NCBI GenBank assembly: GCA_004794655.1
Contig: SMMW01000068.1
Location: 659,501 to 723,500, forward strand
Direction: 5' to 3'
DNA: 64,000 bases
Origin: Marisa cornuarietis
Lineage: Eukaryota > Mollusca > Gastropoda > Architaenioglossa > Ampullariidae
Shown: positions 22,701 through 35,098 of the stretch, piece after piece
Layout of the letters: every line of letters starts with the position of its first letter
How positions within the stretch are numbered: the stretch's first letter is position 1
The notes under the pieces: generated by a model
The model's database searches: none
Seen by the model: only the letters and a program-made list of their open reading frames with translations
Told to the model about the DNA's origin: nothing
Made by a program: the position numbers and the translations under genes

Positions 22701-22922
22701 GCCAGCCGACAACTTAACAAGACAAGCTCTGGGCTGGAACCCACAGGGGAGGCGCAGGGCTGGGAGACCCAGAGAGACGTGGAGGAGATCAGTCCACAGA
22801 GAGGCAGAGACAGCTGGCATGACATGGTCCCAACTAGAAAGGAATGCCCAGAACCGGGTCCGTTGGCGGGGTGTGGTTGCGGCCCTATGCTCCACTGGGA
22901 GCGTACAGGAATAAGAAGAAGA
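19744..22922 (+). mobile_element. Complete RTE-type LINE with 13-bp TSD
   Basis: About 3.18 kb, flanked by the perfect direct repeat agaagtgtgtact at 19731-19743 and 22923-22935. It contains a GC-rich leader of about 170 bp, one long endonuclease-reverse transcriptase frame, and almost no 3' UTR: the TAA stop is part of a taagaagaagaag tail. Size, single main ORF and microsatellite tail fit the RTE group; the exact clade is not established here. One in-frame stop breaks the ORF. The intact TSD and otherwise open frame indicate a recent insertion. It lies in the large proposed first intron of the CUB-EGF gene, on the opposite strand. Confidence 0.93.
19918..22914 (+). pseudogene. LINE endonuclease-reverse transcriptase ORF with one nonsense codon
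   Basis: The 999-codon frame from ATG 19918 to TAA 22914 has one interruption, TAG at 21805-21807 (codon 630), probably a CAG-to-TAG change. The N-terminal AP-type endonuclease shows TWNIRTLYEQG, CETRWNGSG, GDMNAKVG, QIDHITI and TDHHLL, all catalytic blocks. The reverse transcriptase has AGPDGIPAEAL, QAGFRQGKSCIDQ, motif A FVDFEKAFDSVD just after the stop, motif B GVRQGCMLSP and motif C FADDI. The C-terminus carries GRPRETWRRS and ends RWRGVVAALCSTGS. The stop removes motifs A-C, so this copy cannot make a full enzyme unless the stop is read through. The frame is also open upstream of the ATG. Confidence 0.93.
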
Positions 22923-22935
22923 AGAAGTGTGTACT
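22923..22935. repeat. Right TSD of the RTE LINE
   Basis: agaagtgtgtact, identical to 19731-19743. It follows the (GAA)n tail, so its first few bases are shared with the tail and the minimum duplication is gtgtgtact. Confidence 0.85.
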
Positions 22936-22959
22936 GCTTGAAATGATTTATTTAATTCG

Positions 22960-25377
22960 ATGTCTTCCAGGTATGACACTCGATAGACGAAGATTTTGAG
23001 TTGCTCGAGAATGAGCATCGCACTCAAAGGGAGGCAGTCTCACATTGCTCAGAGTAAGTTATAGATTGGTTGTGTCCCTTACCTTGTTTATTTTACTAAT
23101 CATAATCAACTGGTTAAGTATAAATGTCGCTCTGAATGTGTAACTGATTTCTGCAGTTAGATAGCAGAGTTCCACAGGAATTTACTTGTTTGTATCTTCT
23201 CGACAGAGGCAGAGAAGTGGTTTATCAGCCATTGTGGAAAATTTTCCCCCATAGAAGAACACGCCAGCCAAAACAATATTCATAGCAACAGAATCTGAGA
23301 AGCCATAAGTCAGAATAAACAAAAATCAAAGAAAAAATTCACAAGAATCAATGCGGAATATTTATTTTCCTTTTTTTAGTGTTGGCTGTAGCATTTTGAG
23401 CATCTGTCACGAGGTTTGACTGAGATAATACATATCTCATATAGTTGAGATTGTTCAATATTGTAGATTTGATAATGCCTAATCATGTGTGTATATATAT
23501 ATATATAAATCAACAGAAGTTGTTATATCAAAGATGCTAGATACTACTAACTAAAAATACAAAGGTGCTTTATAATACTAGCATTTACTATCTTTGTTGA
23601 TACAAGCAAAGTAAGGGACACAACCAGCCTAAAGCTTACTGTGAACATGTAAGATTCTCTCCCATTGACTGCAATGCCATTATTCTCGAGCCACTCAAAA
23701 CTTCGTCTACCGATTTTGTTTCAGAAGATAAGAGACCAGATAAAAACACTTTATGTTAGAAAAACAACGTTGCTTGCCTTGAAATTCGACTCTCTTTCTC
23801 TTCATTCCCAACTAACAAAAACAGTACAGACTGCTTCGTGGTCGAGTTGTTATCACTGTCACTTATAGTTTGCAAAAAAAGTGAACAGTTTTCAGCAGGA
23901 ATATTTGATCAATATTTCACAACCATTTTGTTACAGACAGTTCTGTGAATGAAGAGGAAAGCAAAACCACAGAAGATATGCATCACAATACAAAAAGGTG
24001 ACTTATGAAATATAATGTCAGGTAGGATGGCAATTATCTCCTAGTAGCATCAACATTTAGAAATGTTTCAGCTAAACACTTACAGTTGAGATAATATCAC
24101 ATATGTGACATTTTTAATGTGTGTCAATGTGCAGATGAGTGAGATTTTTAAAGTATTTTCATAAATATCGACTCTGGACATGCTCATTTTCATGGTGCCT
24201 GGGATACTAGCTTTGTAACAATTACAAAAATATGAGAAATCGAGCGAATTCACTGATAGGAAGTTCATAATTTTCTCCAGTAGTGAACTTAGTCAACCCT
24301 CTACTATATAAAGTCTTAAGAGTTGCTCATATGAGAAGGTATTATAATGTCAAATCCATAATCTAAGAAAAGGAACTCCTTTAAACAAAAAGTAAGCCTT
24401 GGAATTCTTGTTTTGGACGGTAGGGCGGTAATTTTAATTAATCTTCTCTGAGAAGTCATTTCACACAAAAAAAATCTAAATTTTGATTTGCCTCGACAGG
24501 TCATCTGAGACGATTTAACGACAGGAACGATTCAACTGTTCATCTTCTTACAAACAGTAACGGATTGCGACACATAAGCGGCACTAAGCAACAACACTCT
24601 GCTCAGACATCTGCAACCATTTCACTGGTCAAACAGGGGAAGTCACTCCACGTCACCTGCTGCAACATTCGGGACAAATATCTACCTGTCGAGCCGGGTG
24701 AAGGTCTTGTTCGGCAGCCACTGAGTATAGTTACATCATCATGGTCAGATGTTCTTTTAACAACCCATTTCCCTTCCTTTTTGTGTGTTGCTCGTGTATG
24801 AGTCTGAATCACCCTGGTTTGCGCTAATAGAGCTAATATTTGTCGCGGGGATTCAGTTCGATTCCAGAGACTGTAGTCGGAACAACAACTCATCGTATCC
24901 ATTTCCTGCTGTTGCTGCTGATCACAGGCTCTGTTTCTAGAGTTTTCTCCGTCCTTATCGCAGTCTGCAAGCGGGGCTGCCGTCTGGGCGGCTCCACACT
25001 CATTTGTGGCCGGAGGTCCAATTACACCGGGTACGGATATCCCCCCCAACACACGGGGTGACAGCTGTTAGCGCTACTCTGCGTGTCGACAGTAAAGCAA
25101 TTCTCTCGACTGACCGCCCAGGTATTTTTCAAATTATTCGCTGCACATCACGGAGGACCTGGTGTCAGCTTTAATCGAGCGACTGTCTCATTTTAACATA
25201 GTTCTGGAGTCAGGAATCGGTGAACATTTTCTATAACAGCAGCAGAAGTTTTTTTGTGGGGGGGGGGATCGGGCGTCGAGTGTTTAGAGATGTTTGGGGT
25301 AGGACAGGAGGAACGAAGCGAGGAGACAGGAAGAGTAGTTACGTAAAGGAAACCGTTGACTCTAGAGCTTGGAGCAG
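22960..25377. other. Intron or intergenic, two weak plus-strand exon candidates
   Basis: 23937-23997 (acceptor cattttgttacag, donor gtgactta) encodes SSVNEEESKTTEDMHHNT in its only open frame. 24500-24697 (198 nt, acceptor gcctcgacag, donor gtgaaggt, phase 1-1) is open throughout. Their phases do not agree: joined directly, the second gives a stop after SSETI. Neither has a recognised domain. A frame on the minus strand (25052..24603) is also open without support. Confidence 0.2.
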
Positions 25378-26052
25378 GCACAACTCTACGCGTGCACAAC
25401 TCTACACGTGCACAACCCCTATATGTGCATAACTCTACACATGCACAACTCCTATATGTGCATAACTCTACACGAACACAACCCCTATACGTGCATAACT
25501 CTACACGTGCACCACTCTACACGAACACAACCCCTATATGTGCACAACTCTACACGTGCACAACTCTACACGTGCACAACCCCTATATGTGCATAACTCT
25601 ACACGAACACAACCCCTATACGTGCATAAATCTACACGTGCACCACTCTACACGTGCACAACCCCTATATGTGCATAACTATACACGTGGACAACCCCTA
25701 TATGTGCATAACTCTACACGTGCACCACTCTACACGTGCACAACCCCTATATGTGCATAACTCTACACGTGCACCACTCTACACGTGCACAACTCCTATA
25801 TGTGCATAACTCTACACGTGCACCGCTCTACACGTGCACAACCCATATATGTACATAACTCTACACGTGCACAACCCATATATGTACATAACTCTACACG
25901 TGCACAACCCCTATATGGGCATAAATCTATACGTGCAACACTCTACACGTGCACAACCCATATATGTGCATAACTCTACACGTGCACAACCCATATATGT
26001 GCATAACTCTACACGTGCACAACCCCTATATGTGCACAACTCTACACGTGCA
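25378..26052. repeat. 33-bp two-block minisatellite
   Basis: About 675 bp built from block A (actctacacgtgcaca, 16 bp) and block B (acccctatatgtgcata, 17 bp), mostly as AB = 33 bp, with extra A blocks giving AAB = 49 bp in several places. Substitutions such as cacgaacac and catatatgtaca mark subtypes. As 33 is a multiple of 3, long open frames (HNSTRAQPLYV-like) appear on both strands; these are not genes. Confidence 0.97.
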
Positions 26053-26539
26053 GACTGGAGTAACCACAAAGCAGTACCTTGCGGCTTACCCACCCTGTAA
26101 GAGCTCGACAAAAAGATAGATTTTAAAATGTTTTTGCTACCTTTTTGTAATATTTTGTAATGAAGAAGAGTAAAGAGTAAAAAGAAAAGCAAGTCGTCTT
26201 TGATTCTTCTGCTTTGTTATCATCTTCTTCTCGCTTAAGGCTTCTTTCTTGTACTTTTCTTTCTTATTTTCTTTTTCTTCCGTATCTACTTAATTTTTGT
26301 CTTTTTCTATTATTTTTATTCACGACGATTGGCTAGTTCGCGGTATTCCTAGAATCCCTAGACCAAGAAAACTGAACTTATTAAGCATCTTTAGAAGTGG
26401 CTTGCATGATGCTTTTACAACAGGAGCAGCTGCCATCTGAGATCATTTTATTTCGGTCACATTTTGCTCTGCCCTTGCAAAGCTTGTTTTGTTTGCAGGT
26501 GTGAACTCTTAATTTTCATTGTGCATGTGCGTACGTGTA

Positions 26540-26543
<4 letters not shown>

Positions 26544-26598
<55 letters not shown>
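26544..26598. repeat. (GT)n microsatellite
   Basis: About 55 bp of TG. Confidence 0.98.
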
Positions 26599-26599
<1 letters not shown>

Positions 26600-27101
26600 C
26601 GGAATGCACTCCGACATGCAAGCGAGACTATGGAAAGTTGTTGACCGTTAACGTTCCACTTTATCTCTGACACGTTTCTCATTAAATCTTATGCTGTTCT
26701 CTACCATACAAGTGAAACCAAAGACCAGCTCTCCAACACCTTTTCTTCTTCAAAAAAAAAAAAACCTTTAAAAGGGAACGGAAGAATTTTTTTTAATCTG
26801 TCATCCGAGCTGCTTGTTCTCCGCACAATCGCCGTTAAATCCGGAATCCGGGTGTTATTATTCACGACGAAGCATTCATGGCTTTGTTTCTTTTTATTTT
26901 TTTTTTACGGTAGGACAGAACTGTTTAGAACGTCTTGACATGTCTTTGCTTTCCAAGGTCTTTTGTGAAATTCTTCTCATACACATCCTCACAGTGAAAA
27001 CTTCCTTGCCAGGTCTTAGTCCGTAGTTAACATATGAATAAAGAGGTCCCTGTTGTTGTGGACGCAGTCTTCTAAACAAGATTCTTTTTTCACACGCTTA
27101 C

Positions 27102-27102
<1 letters not shown>

Positions 27103-27147
<45 letters not shown>
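27103..27147. repeat. (GT)n microsatellite
   Basis: About 45 bp of TG. Confidence 0.98.
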
Positions 27148-27148
<1 letters not shown>

Positions 27149-28314
27149 AACGAACCACTCTTTTTCTGAGTCAATGCGAGAGTTGGCGAGTGTACACGTG
27201 CATTCTTCAATTTGCTTGTAACTTTTCTTGAGGCTTTTCAAATTTTCAGCGTTCCTGGACACTGTAATACTTCTCCATCACATTTATTAAAAAAAATAAT
27301 AAATAAATAAAAGGAAACGTGTTGCCATAACGATTCATGATAGATTACTGTGGACGTCAAAGTGACATGGCAAATGCTGCAGTCGCTTTGTGCCACTACT
27401 TGTTTGTCGCTTGATGGGATTCACTGATGGAGATTTTCAACCGAAAAAATTGTGGAGCGCCTAGGTTAGGTAATTGAAGTAAACTTCGATTTAACAGAAC
27501 AGCTGCTTTATTTTCTTTTAAACCTCACCATGGATTCTGCCACGTAAACAAACAGTTGGAAAGCGCAGAACACAGCTTTACAGTCGCCGTGTGGTGTGAT
27601 TTCAATGTTAGTCTCCCTAAATACCCGGCTAGACAGACAACTTCAAGGGACGCAATGCTGTGAACGAAGGGAGATAACAACGCTATTGTAGGCCTGTCTA
27701 TGAAGAAGCATTACAATACGAAGCGAAAACACGTCCTGTGTGCTCGGCGGAAAACGTTGAGTGCGCGTGCACTCTCTACAAGCGGAAGATCATTAATCAG
27801 TATACAGAGACAGAGGCACGCAATCTGTTCGAATCCAAGAGTAGGAATACACAGCTTCTGTAGCCACTAGAAGAAGAAAAGGACATGATTTTCAGCAGAA
27901 CAAGACAGGAGAGGACAGTGTACAGTTTATAGATCGCGGGGCAACTTTGCATCGTTGCCAGGAGAGTGGAGCTGAGATTCTCTGGTCATTTGATTTGCCA
28001 TAAGTTAACATCTAATTTCCCCTCCACATCTGGGGGAGGACTGGTTCGTTACTGGAGAAAATTGTGAGCTTCATGTCAGTGAATTCCCAAATGGTGATCA
28101 CTAATCTTCTTTTCTTCTGTTCGATTCACTTTTATAAAAAATAATTCAAGGGGCTGGTTTGTAACAGCGAAATAATAATACTACGCTGCTGCTGTCAGAA
28201 ATCGAGGCATTACACACGATTATCCATTATGTTACCACACCCTCCATTAATCAGCTTTGGTAGCTGTTACAAAGCCACTCACAATCAAAATAACCATGTG
28301 GTAAGTCAATGAGC

Positions 28315-28505
28315 TGGGTCTCCCGACCCAGGGTTGGGAGACACAGACAGACATGGAGGAGATCGGTCCACGGCGAGGCGGAGGCAGCTGGAATGACATG
28401 GACCCAACTGGGGAGGGAGGACCACAACCGGGTCCGCTGGCGTGGTGTAGTTGCCGCCCTATGCTCCACTGGGGGCGAAAAAGAAAAAAGAATAATAATA
28501 AGAAG
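28315..28505 (+). mobile_element. 5'-truncated RTE LINE copy
   Basis: Homologous to the last ~160 bp of the full RTE LINE. The frame reads RVGRHRQTWRRSVHGEAEAA and ends VRWRGVVAALCSTGG, with no stop before the tail. The A-rich tail ends in aataataataagaagaa. A likely TSD, tcaatgagc (9 bp; 11 of 12 when extended), lies at 28306-28314 and 28509-28517. It differs from the 19.7-kb copy at many positions, so it comes from another or older source element. Confidence 0.88.
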
Positions 28506-28691
28506 AATTCAATGAGCATCAAAATACTTGTGAAAAACACCAACTCATGTAGCTACACGCTGACACACATTAAAAATACTACAACATCACACACAGTGTC
28601 TTGAGGACTGGGCGGCTTTGAGAAAATTATTGACACCAAACTAACTGTTCATTGGTAGTGACTGTCTTTGTTGGTAAGGGCGGTGATGAAT

Positions 28692-28693
<2 letters not shown>

Positions 28694-28765
<72 letters not shown>
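28694..28765. repeat. (GT)n microsatellite
   Basis: About 72 bp of pure TG. Confidence 0.98.
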
Positions 28766-28766
<1 letters not shown>

Positions 28767-31561
28767 GCCCAGCACTGTGTCACGATGATTCTGTTTATAT
28801 CGAGGCGGCACATGGTGTAGCTATATGACTACATCTTCCTACCATCCGTATAACTGCTGTGGCAGCTGTCGCAGCCAATGAGGTGAGTGACAAGCTGCTC
28901 AGAGCAAACTTAATTACCAGCCTCCAGTTTACCTCGTCTGCTTACCCTTTGATGTTAGATTGTAATGATCTGATCATGTAGTGATCACTACTTTAGATAG
29001 AAATAAGATTAAAACATATATGACCCTTATATTAAAAAATATTCTATTGTTATAAGTGTAATACTAGTTTTAAAATGTGTTCTCTCTCTCTATATATATA
29101 TATATAGGTATGGGGGAGGGGGAAAGAGAGAGGGAGAGAGAAGGACCAGATTTACGTTTACATAAGAATGTTTAACGACACCTTTGGAATATCTACAGTA
29201 GGTATAGTTGTGCTCGGTAGTGGTGTCGATAAACAACAATTTTCATGCCGCTCCTCCTGCAATTGTTCTACTTTGTGCAATTGTCGCCGGGTCGTATACG
29301 ATCCTCCTGCTCCCCAGAGGACAAGTCAAAGCCTGAAGCGATTAGACCACAAGAATGTCAACTCTGACCTCAAGAGCGGATGGGTAATGTCAGACTGGAA
29401 AATGATCGCAGAAGATTAAGGGAGGGTGGGGAAAGGGACACCCTTATATTACGGGTAACTACACGATAAGCGAGTGCGATCTTGATAACAATACCCAACG
29501 ATATCCAACCACCACACGACTCGTCGTCTCTCGAAGTAAAGGAGGCGCTGCTGTATGCTTCCGGTACTATCTGATTGGATGTTGCATGCCAACGGGCGCT
29601 GGTAGTCAGACTAAGGCGACGAGGCCTTATAAAGCCCTCAACATCCACGCATCAATGAGTTTTGCCTGTCCTCTAATTAAGTTACGCGATCTATTTTTAG
29701 ATTTTGATGAATTTATGCAAATGACGGCTTCTCTTGCGGTGCTGAGTCAGCAGTTAGTTGAGGTTGCAATGGAGGTGCCGAGTATTTTCCCCACTAGCGA
29801 ACGTGGAATTTGCTCGAGTGGAGCACCATCTGCAACTTCTCCGGGCGAGTGTTTACAGCCTGTTGCCACCTTCACAGTCGACCTGTTTCATCAACTTTAT
29901 TTATGTTTCCTCGTTTCGAGTCAGAGGTCGACCAGCCAGACCTACCCTCGACCACACACAGGCATAACACACATTTATTTTTATCACGTTTAATACCCAT
30001 ACAAACACACTAGTAGACTTGTCATCATGACTGATATTTAGAACACAAAAGTAATCCCCGAACATGTCAGCCCCTGCTGTCGACATCGCCACTGGTTCAA
30101 GGCCTTTCCTAAAGTGGCTCCCCCCCCCCCCCGTTAATCTTGTGGACTTCAGCCGCCTCTCAAGAAAGGGAGATGACCTGAGCACCAGATTGGCGTTGCC
30201 TCATCGCTCGTCTCCCTCAGTTATGCCCAACAGTCATTAATATTCCAGGCGGAAAGTTTTAGGTGGAGCGGGGTGGCTGCGTCAATACGCATCCAACACT
30301 CTTCTCCCTTAAGCAAGAAACGGTGGCTGGCATCTCTTCAGGAACCCGTCTCCTGATTTGTGCCGACATTTTTTTCTTGCTACATTCTTGCAAGGCACTA
30401 AGTATGGTCAACACAGAAGTGTAAGAACAAATTGTACCTTTCCAAATTTAAAATTTGTAATAGACTGTCAACTAAAACGACTTTGAGAACATGGTCGTTA
30501 GATACTGTAACCTGCTACCTACTGTCAGTTATATACTGTCAGTTAAGCTCTTTAGTCATCCTCTAAGTAGTAGTAGGAGTAGAAGCCGCAATTGTAGCAG
30601 TGATAACAGTAGAGTAAAAATATGAGCAGTAGAAGTACTAATAGGAAGTGTAGTATTTCGTAGAATTAGTCCTAATCGTCTGCTTAGTCGTACTCGGAAC
30701 ACTTGCCGTTAAGCTGCAGTAACAGCAACAGCAGCGAAAATCGCAACAACAAAAAAATAGGAGTTAATTTTTCACCGTCTCCCCCGTTCCTGGCATAAAT
30801 ACAAGAGGAGTAGGGGCCTCCAGAGGTGGGGGAGGGAGGAAACATTTCCTAGACCAGGCATGGGGAGCGAAGTGAATAGCCTTCTTATCCGGAAGTGACG
30901 TCGCTCACAGCTCACTGCTCAGCTTGTCACGCCACGTGCTCCGGATAATGGGCTTGTTTGCTGTTGCATCTCAGCTATTCTATGGCTATCTGTTTCACTG
31001 CAGGGGAAGAAAACGAATTTAATATGCTGGTTAATATTAAGAACCGGGGCCTTATCTGAGGCAGGTCATGCAGAGACCTGCAGGTTGTTCCTAGATTGCA
31101 AGAGGCTAAAAAAAAAAGGAAGTTCCCGCTCAGAAAAGCACCGCGGACATGCGCAAAGCACCTCCCGTGCATGAGACAAGTCGTCCAAGAACTAGCGGAG
31201 TGTGGACTCAAGTGTTTTCTGATGATCATCAACTAGTGGCACCAGTAACATTTTGAAGCAAACCAAAAAACAAATGTGTCGCGGGACAAATATAAATCTG
31301 TTTTCATTTTAATTTAGTGAGATAAAAATGTTCTAAAAATGTTTTAGCTCGAGTTTTACAGCTATAATAGTTCATTATCTCTTCAGGATCATGTTGTCCT
31401 GTCTTGTTTCTGTGGACATAAACTGGGATGAGATAAACGTTTGGAAATTTATTTATCGTACGAGTCTCTGTTCTTGGTTCTTTGACTTGGATTGACAGTG
31501 ACCATCTCATAAATAAAACAGAATGTAGTGATTATTTGCGTCTGAGAGGAGGGGTACATGC

Positions 31562-31564
<3 letters not shown>
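28766..31564. other. No recognised gene
   Basis: Contains (TA)n at 29091-29106, a purine-rich run at 29107-29145 and poly-C at 30120-30133. At 29580-29990 all three plus frames are open because stops are scarce, and a TTATAAAG box sits at 29618; this alone does not support a gene. Confidence 0.35.

Positions 31565-31611
<47 letters not shown>
31565..31611. repeat. (GT)n microsatellite
   Basis: About 47 bp of TG followed by a G-run. Confidence 0.97.
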
Positions 31612-31613
<2 letters not shown>

Positions 31614-33047
31614 GGGGGAGGGATGGGTCTGGCTGAGCGTTATGCAAGCTTTTTTGTCCGAAAATATTTGAATTTTGCAGGAGTGTATTTTTTGGATAAA
31701 AAAGATTAGATCGACTTTTCACAGTTCAATGGATTTACCACATCGTACCTTTTTCCATTTTATCTCAATCCTCTTCATTCACATCAGTAACTGCTGGTAT
31801 AAAACATTTGCTTAAAGATGTAATTCATGTGGGATTAAAATTTTACTTCAACTCCTGTGGGCATTCGATTCCTCAAGAAAAAACATTTTATCTAAATCGG
31901 AATTTACCAAAACTATAACCAGAGATTGATCAGTCTCCCTTTCGGTAACGTATGGCTGCGTATGACAAAAACCTCTTCTGGGTGAGCGATCAAACCTTCA
32001 CTTCTTGAACCTTCCAACCTCCACTTTTACTCCAATCGCTTGGTTTACAGACTGTATCCTTCATGAGAACATTTCTATATTTATCCAGCACATCTTAACA
32101 TAATTTCACTGTATTACACATTCCTTTCTTTGCAACATCTAAAGGGAATTTAAAGGTGATTGTGTTTGTAGGTCAGCTTATGCAAAGAGACCTTAACTTA
32201 TACCTGAAAAAATATTTCCTTAAGGTTAATAGAAGAGTTCCCCGATCGTTTCTCCTGCTGGTAAAACGAACTGGGTAGGCAGTCCATGACTGCGGGTAAA
32301 AATGTCAGCCTGGTCTAGAAGGGTAAGACACTAGGTAAATTTCACTTCAAGATTGCGGAGTTAATGAACTCCTAAATTCTCCCCTAATTAAAAGCAATAT
32401 TGGCAGTAATTATGAATATATTAGACTTAAAACCCGTTGTAATGCGCGCCTAATGGGGAGACGAGGTACCTGCAACCCTTCTTACGGACGTCACGTGCTC
32501 TACACAAAGCTGATGACTAATCATTGATTTGCCTTGTAATGAGCCTTTGAAACAAACACAAAAAACGTCCTTTTAAAAGGAGTTCATCAAGAATTAGACC
32601 TTTCAGTTCGTTATTCGCTGTGATCACTCCCAACATGGTGTTCAAAGCATCAAAGACTGTTCAGCTTAATAGAAGATGGCGGGAAGGACTGAAATAGTTA
32701 ACGTTTCCAAAAACACAGAGAGAGAGAGAGAGAGGGAAGAGAGAGAAATCCGATTAAAGTTCTTGAAATTGCAGCAATAACTACGAAATCTAGTGAAACA
32801 TAAACGACGGCGATGCTGTTACCAATGGCAAGAGGCTGTTGACGACAACTAAAAGACCTTTCAAGATGCAAACGATTTTCTGCAAATAAGCGGCGAAAAA
32901 AGGTTAGAAAAGATCCCTGACAGCGGCTACTGCAAAGAAATGAGTTATCTACAGCTGTAAATGTGATTTTATTGACAACAAATACTACTAGGTCAACCTG
33001 TAAAGAACGTTTACAGATGTAAATGTGAGGCGATTGATGGCACTCAC

Positions 33048-33129
33048 GAGGACTGACAAGAATCAGGGATCCCGTCAAAAAATATAACATAGAGAACAGA
33101 ACTGACAGCTGTGGACAGACCGAAGACAT
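33048..33129 (-). CDS. Candidate first exon with signal peptide
   Basis: On the minus strand an ATG opens MSSVCPQLSVLFSMLYFLTG followed by SLILVSP, a good signal-peptide profile. It ends in phase 1 at a perfect-looking donor, CCTC|gtgagt. The CUB-EGF N-terminal exon (17913) needs a phase-1 partner upstream, so this could be its first exon across a 15-kb intron; the joint codon would be CGT (Arg). No transcript evidence is available, and the ORF could be accidental. Confidence 0.35.
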
Positions 33130-34740
33130 AAGATATGCTTGCGAAAAGAAAATAATTTCAGCTGCAGGAAAGTTTTCTTGAAGGACCGGCTAAACAAAAA
33201 CGAGGGGCGAGTGTGGAGAATTCGTGGCTCAATAATACAAAGGAAATGACAACAAGCGTGTGTTACTTCCAAAGTAACAGTTTTCCCGACATTGTGGAAA
33301 ATGATACCAGTCAGGTCAGAATAAAGTAAGACCTTCAAATGACAAAAATAAATAATATTCTACGATACTGTTTATAAAATACCGCTTTGTAATACTACTC
33401 GGTGAAACAGACTCAATATCATAACTTCATTCAAATCATCGAAAAAAGCAAAAGTAAAAAACACATTGAATAACAAGACTTTGTAAGCGAATGCAAATGC
33501 CACAGCAGTCCTGCATAAAAGGCGAGGGATCCTGTATGCTTAAAAGCTTTAAAGACTTTAAGGATAAAGTATTTTTTCAGTTTAGTGATGCCAGAAAGAC
33601 TTGTTCTGTGCAAGTATAGCTTTTTGCAAGTAAGCCATGCCAGATACTTTAAAGGAGTTCTTGGTGTGTGCTTTTACGGTACAAATCCCTCTCCCTGGCT
33701 TATGTCTACTTGACTTTGGCGGAGACTGGCTGTGAAAGTCTTCACCAAACCTCTGGGTACTTGTGGGGCTTGTCAATGTCCACTTACTACCCCTGAAAAG
33801 CCGTCTGTATAGTTGAAAACAAGTTAGAGCCCTTGCAAACTTTGCTCGAATCTTCCAGGCCGTGGGAATGCAAAAAAAAAAAAAAAACAACACCGTTTGG
33901 AAGTTGAAACTTTCCGAGTCTTAAACTCTTTCGGGGCAAATGTCGGGATGTCAATCACTGAAAGAAATTTTTTTAAAAAGCAAAAACAAAGTGTAGGCAC
34001 ACAAACAAAACAGAGATGAAATATTTTGAAATGCAGGGAAATTGAATGCACTTAAAAACTAAGCATCCAGAGGAGTGTTTGTGACAAGAAATGAAGCCAA
34101 ATAAGTGGCGGGTGGAATATATAGAACTCCCTCGTTAGAACAGTTACATGAACGATTCTTACAGGAGGAGCTAAATAAATTTTCTGTGACTGAGTTTAGA
34201 CAAATAGGCCATCTTTCTGACGGCAGGTTACAAGGGTGCAATTAAAAAAAACTTAATGAATGGACAATGCTGTTAGAGCTATAAAATGGGCTTGATTTGG
34301 GTTCATTAAAAAAAAAACGGGGTTTCAAAAACAAATCGACTATTTTTCAGAAAACACTTACCTAGGTTGTGGGATCAAAGGTGAAAGTGCCTTTGCAGAC
34401 TGTAAGAAGATGAGGCGACCTCACTTGGTGCTGTAACAGTCTTTAGCCCAAGACATCCCCATTGCATTCCTCGACCATTTGTTTCTCCGCGGTATCGTCT
34501 GCTTCTCTTGTGTCGAGGGACTGGTGGAGTGTTTGACCTTTCCGGTGTTCTCGCCCCCCACCTCAACTCTACGCATCTATCAGTCCCACGGTTTCTGGCC
34601 TCTTTCTTCCCTCATTGCGTTAATCACGGGGGAGGGTTGTATTTCATTTGATTCCACTGATTTTTCTCGAAAAGCTCTCGCAGACCTGTGTCTGATGAGG
34701 TAGTTAAGTGGCACTGTAGACTATTTTCAAGGTCTCTTGA
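33130..34740. other. No recognised gene
   Basis: A-rich runs at 33870-33887 and 34246-34319. No supported exon. If the 33129 exon is real, its promoter would lie in the first few hundred bases. Confidence 0.3.
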
Positions 34741-34890
34741 CAGAGGAGTGAGAGGGGAGTAAAGAGAAGAGGGACAGCGAGAAAGAAAGCAAGGAAGTAA
34801 GGAAGAAAAAAAGAAAGAAAAAGAAAGTAAGGAAGAAAGAAGATTAGAAAGAAAGGGCAATGAAAGGAAGGGAGATACATAATTAAGAAA
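34741..34890. repeat. Polypurine (GA-rich) tract
   Basis: About 150 bp almost only A and G on the plus strand (gaaagaaag, aaggaagtaagg). Confidence 0.85.
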
Positions 34891-35007
34891 GAAATAGACG
34901 ATAAGGTTGCATGAAATTTGTCGTGTATGATGCAATAGGTCGTGCTTCTCGTTATTAAACCAAGATTAATTGCTTAAATAAACAATGGTTTTCTTTCTTC
35001 TGTCCTT

Positions 35008-35009
<2 letters not shown>

Positions 35010-35098
<89 letters not shown>

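Larger units (their letters stand above)
26053..28314. other. Repeat-rich stretch without recognised gene
   Basis: T/C-rich 26170-26330, (GT)n at 26544-26598, A- and T-runs at 26751-26763 and 26891-26905, (GT)n at 27103-27147. No supported exon. Confidence 0.4.

Noticed and set aside
20355..23027. Minus-strand open frames across the RTE LINE
   Set aside because: Shadows of the long plus-strand endonuclease-RT frame.
22971..23053. Plus-strand exon just after the LINE (acidic EDFELLENEH frame, donor gtaagtt)
   Set aside because: The strong acceptor at 22971 leads to stops in all phases; the open version needs a weak acceptor and finds no phase partner.
24603..25052. 149-codon minus-strand frame
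   Set aside because: No recognisable domain or supported splice sites; it overlaps other open frames and partly reads through CAG-rich DNA.
25356..26100. Long open frames with HNSTRAQPLYV-like repeats
   Set aside because: They arise because the minisatellite unit is 33 bp. Frames are open on both strands and have no gene context.
29586..30013. 135-codon plus frame after a TATA-like box
   Set aside because: All three plus frames and one minus frame are open here, so openness is not informative; no domain or donor seen.
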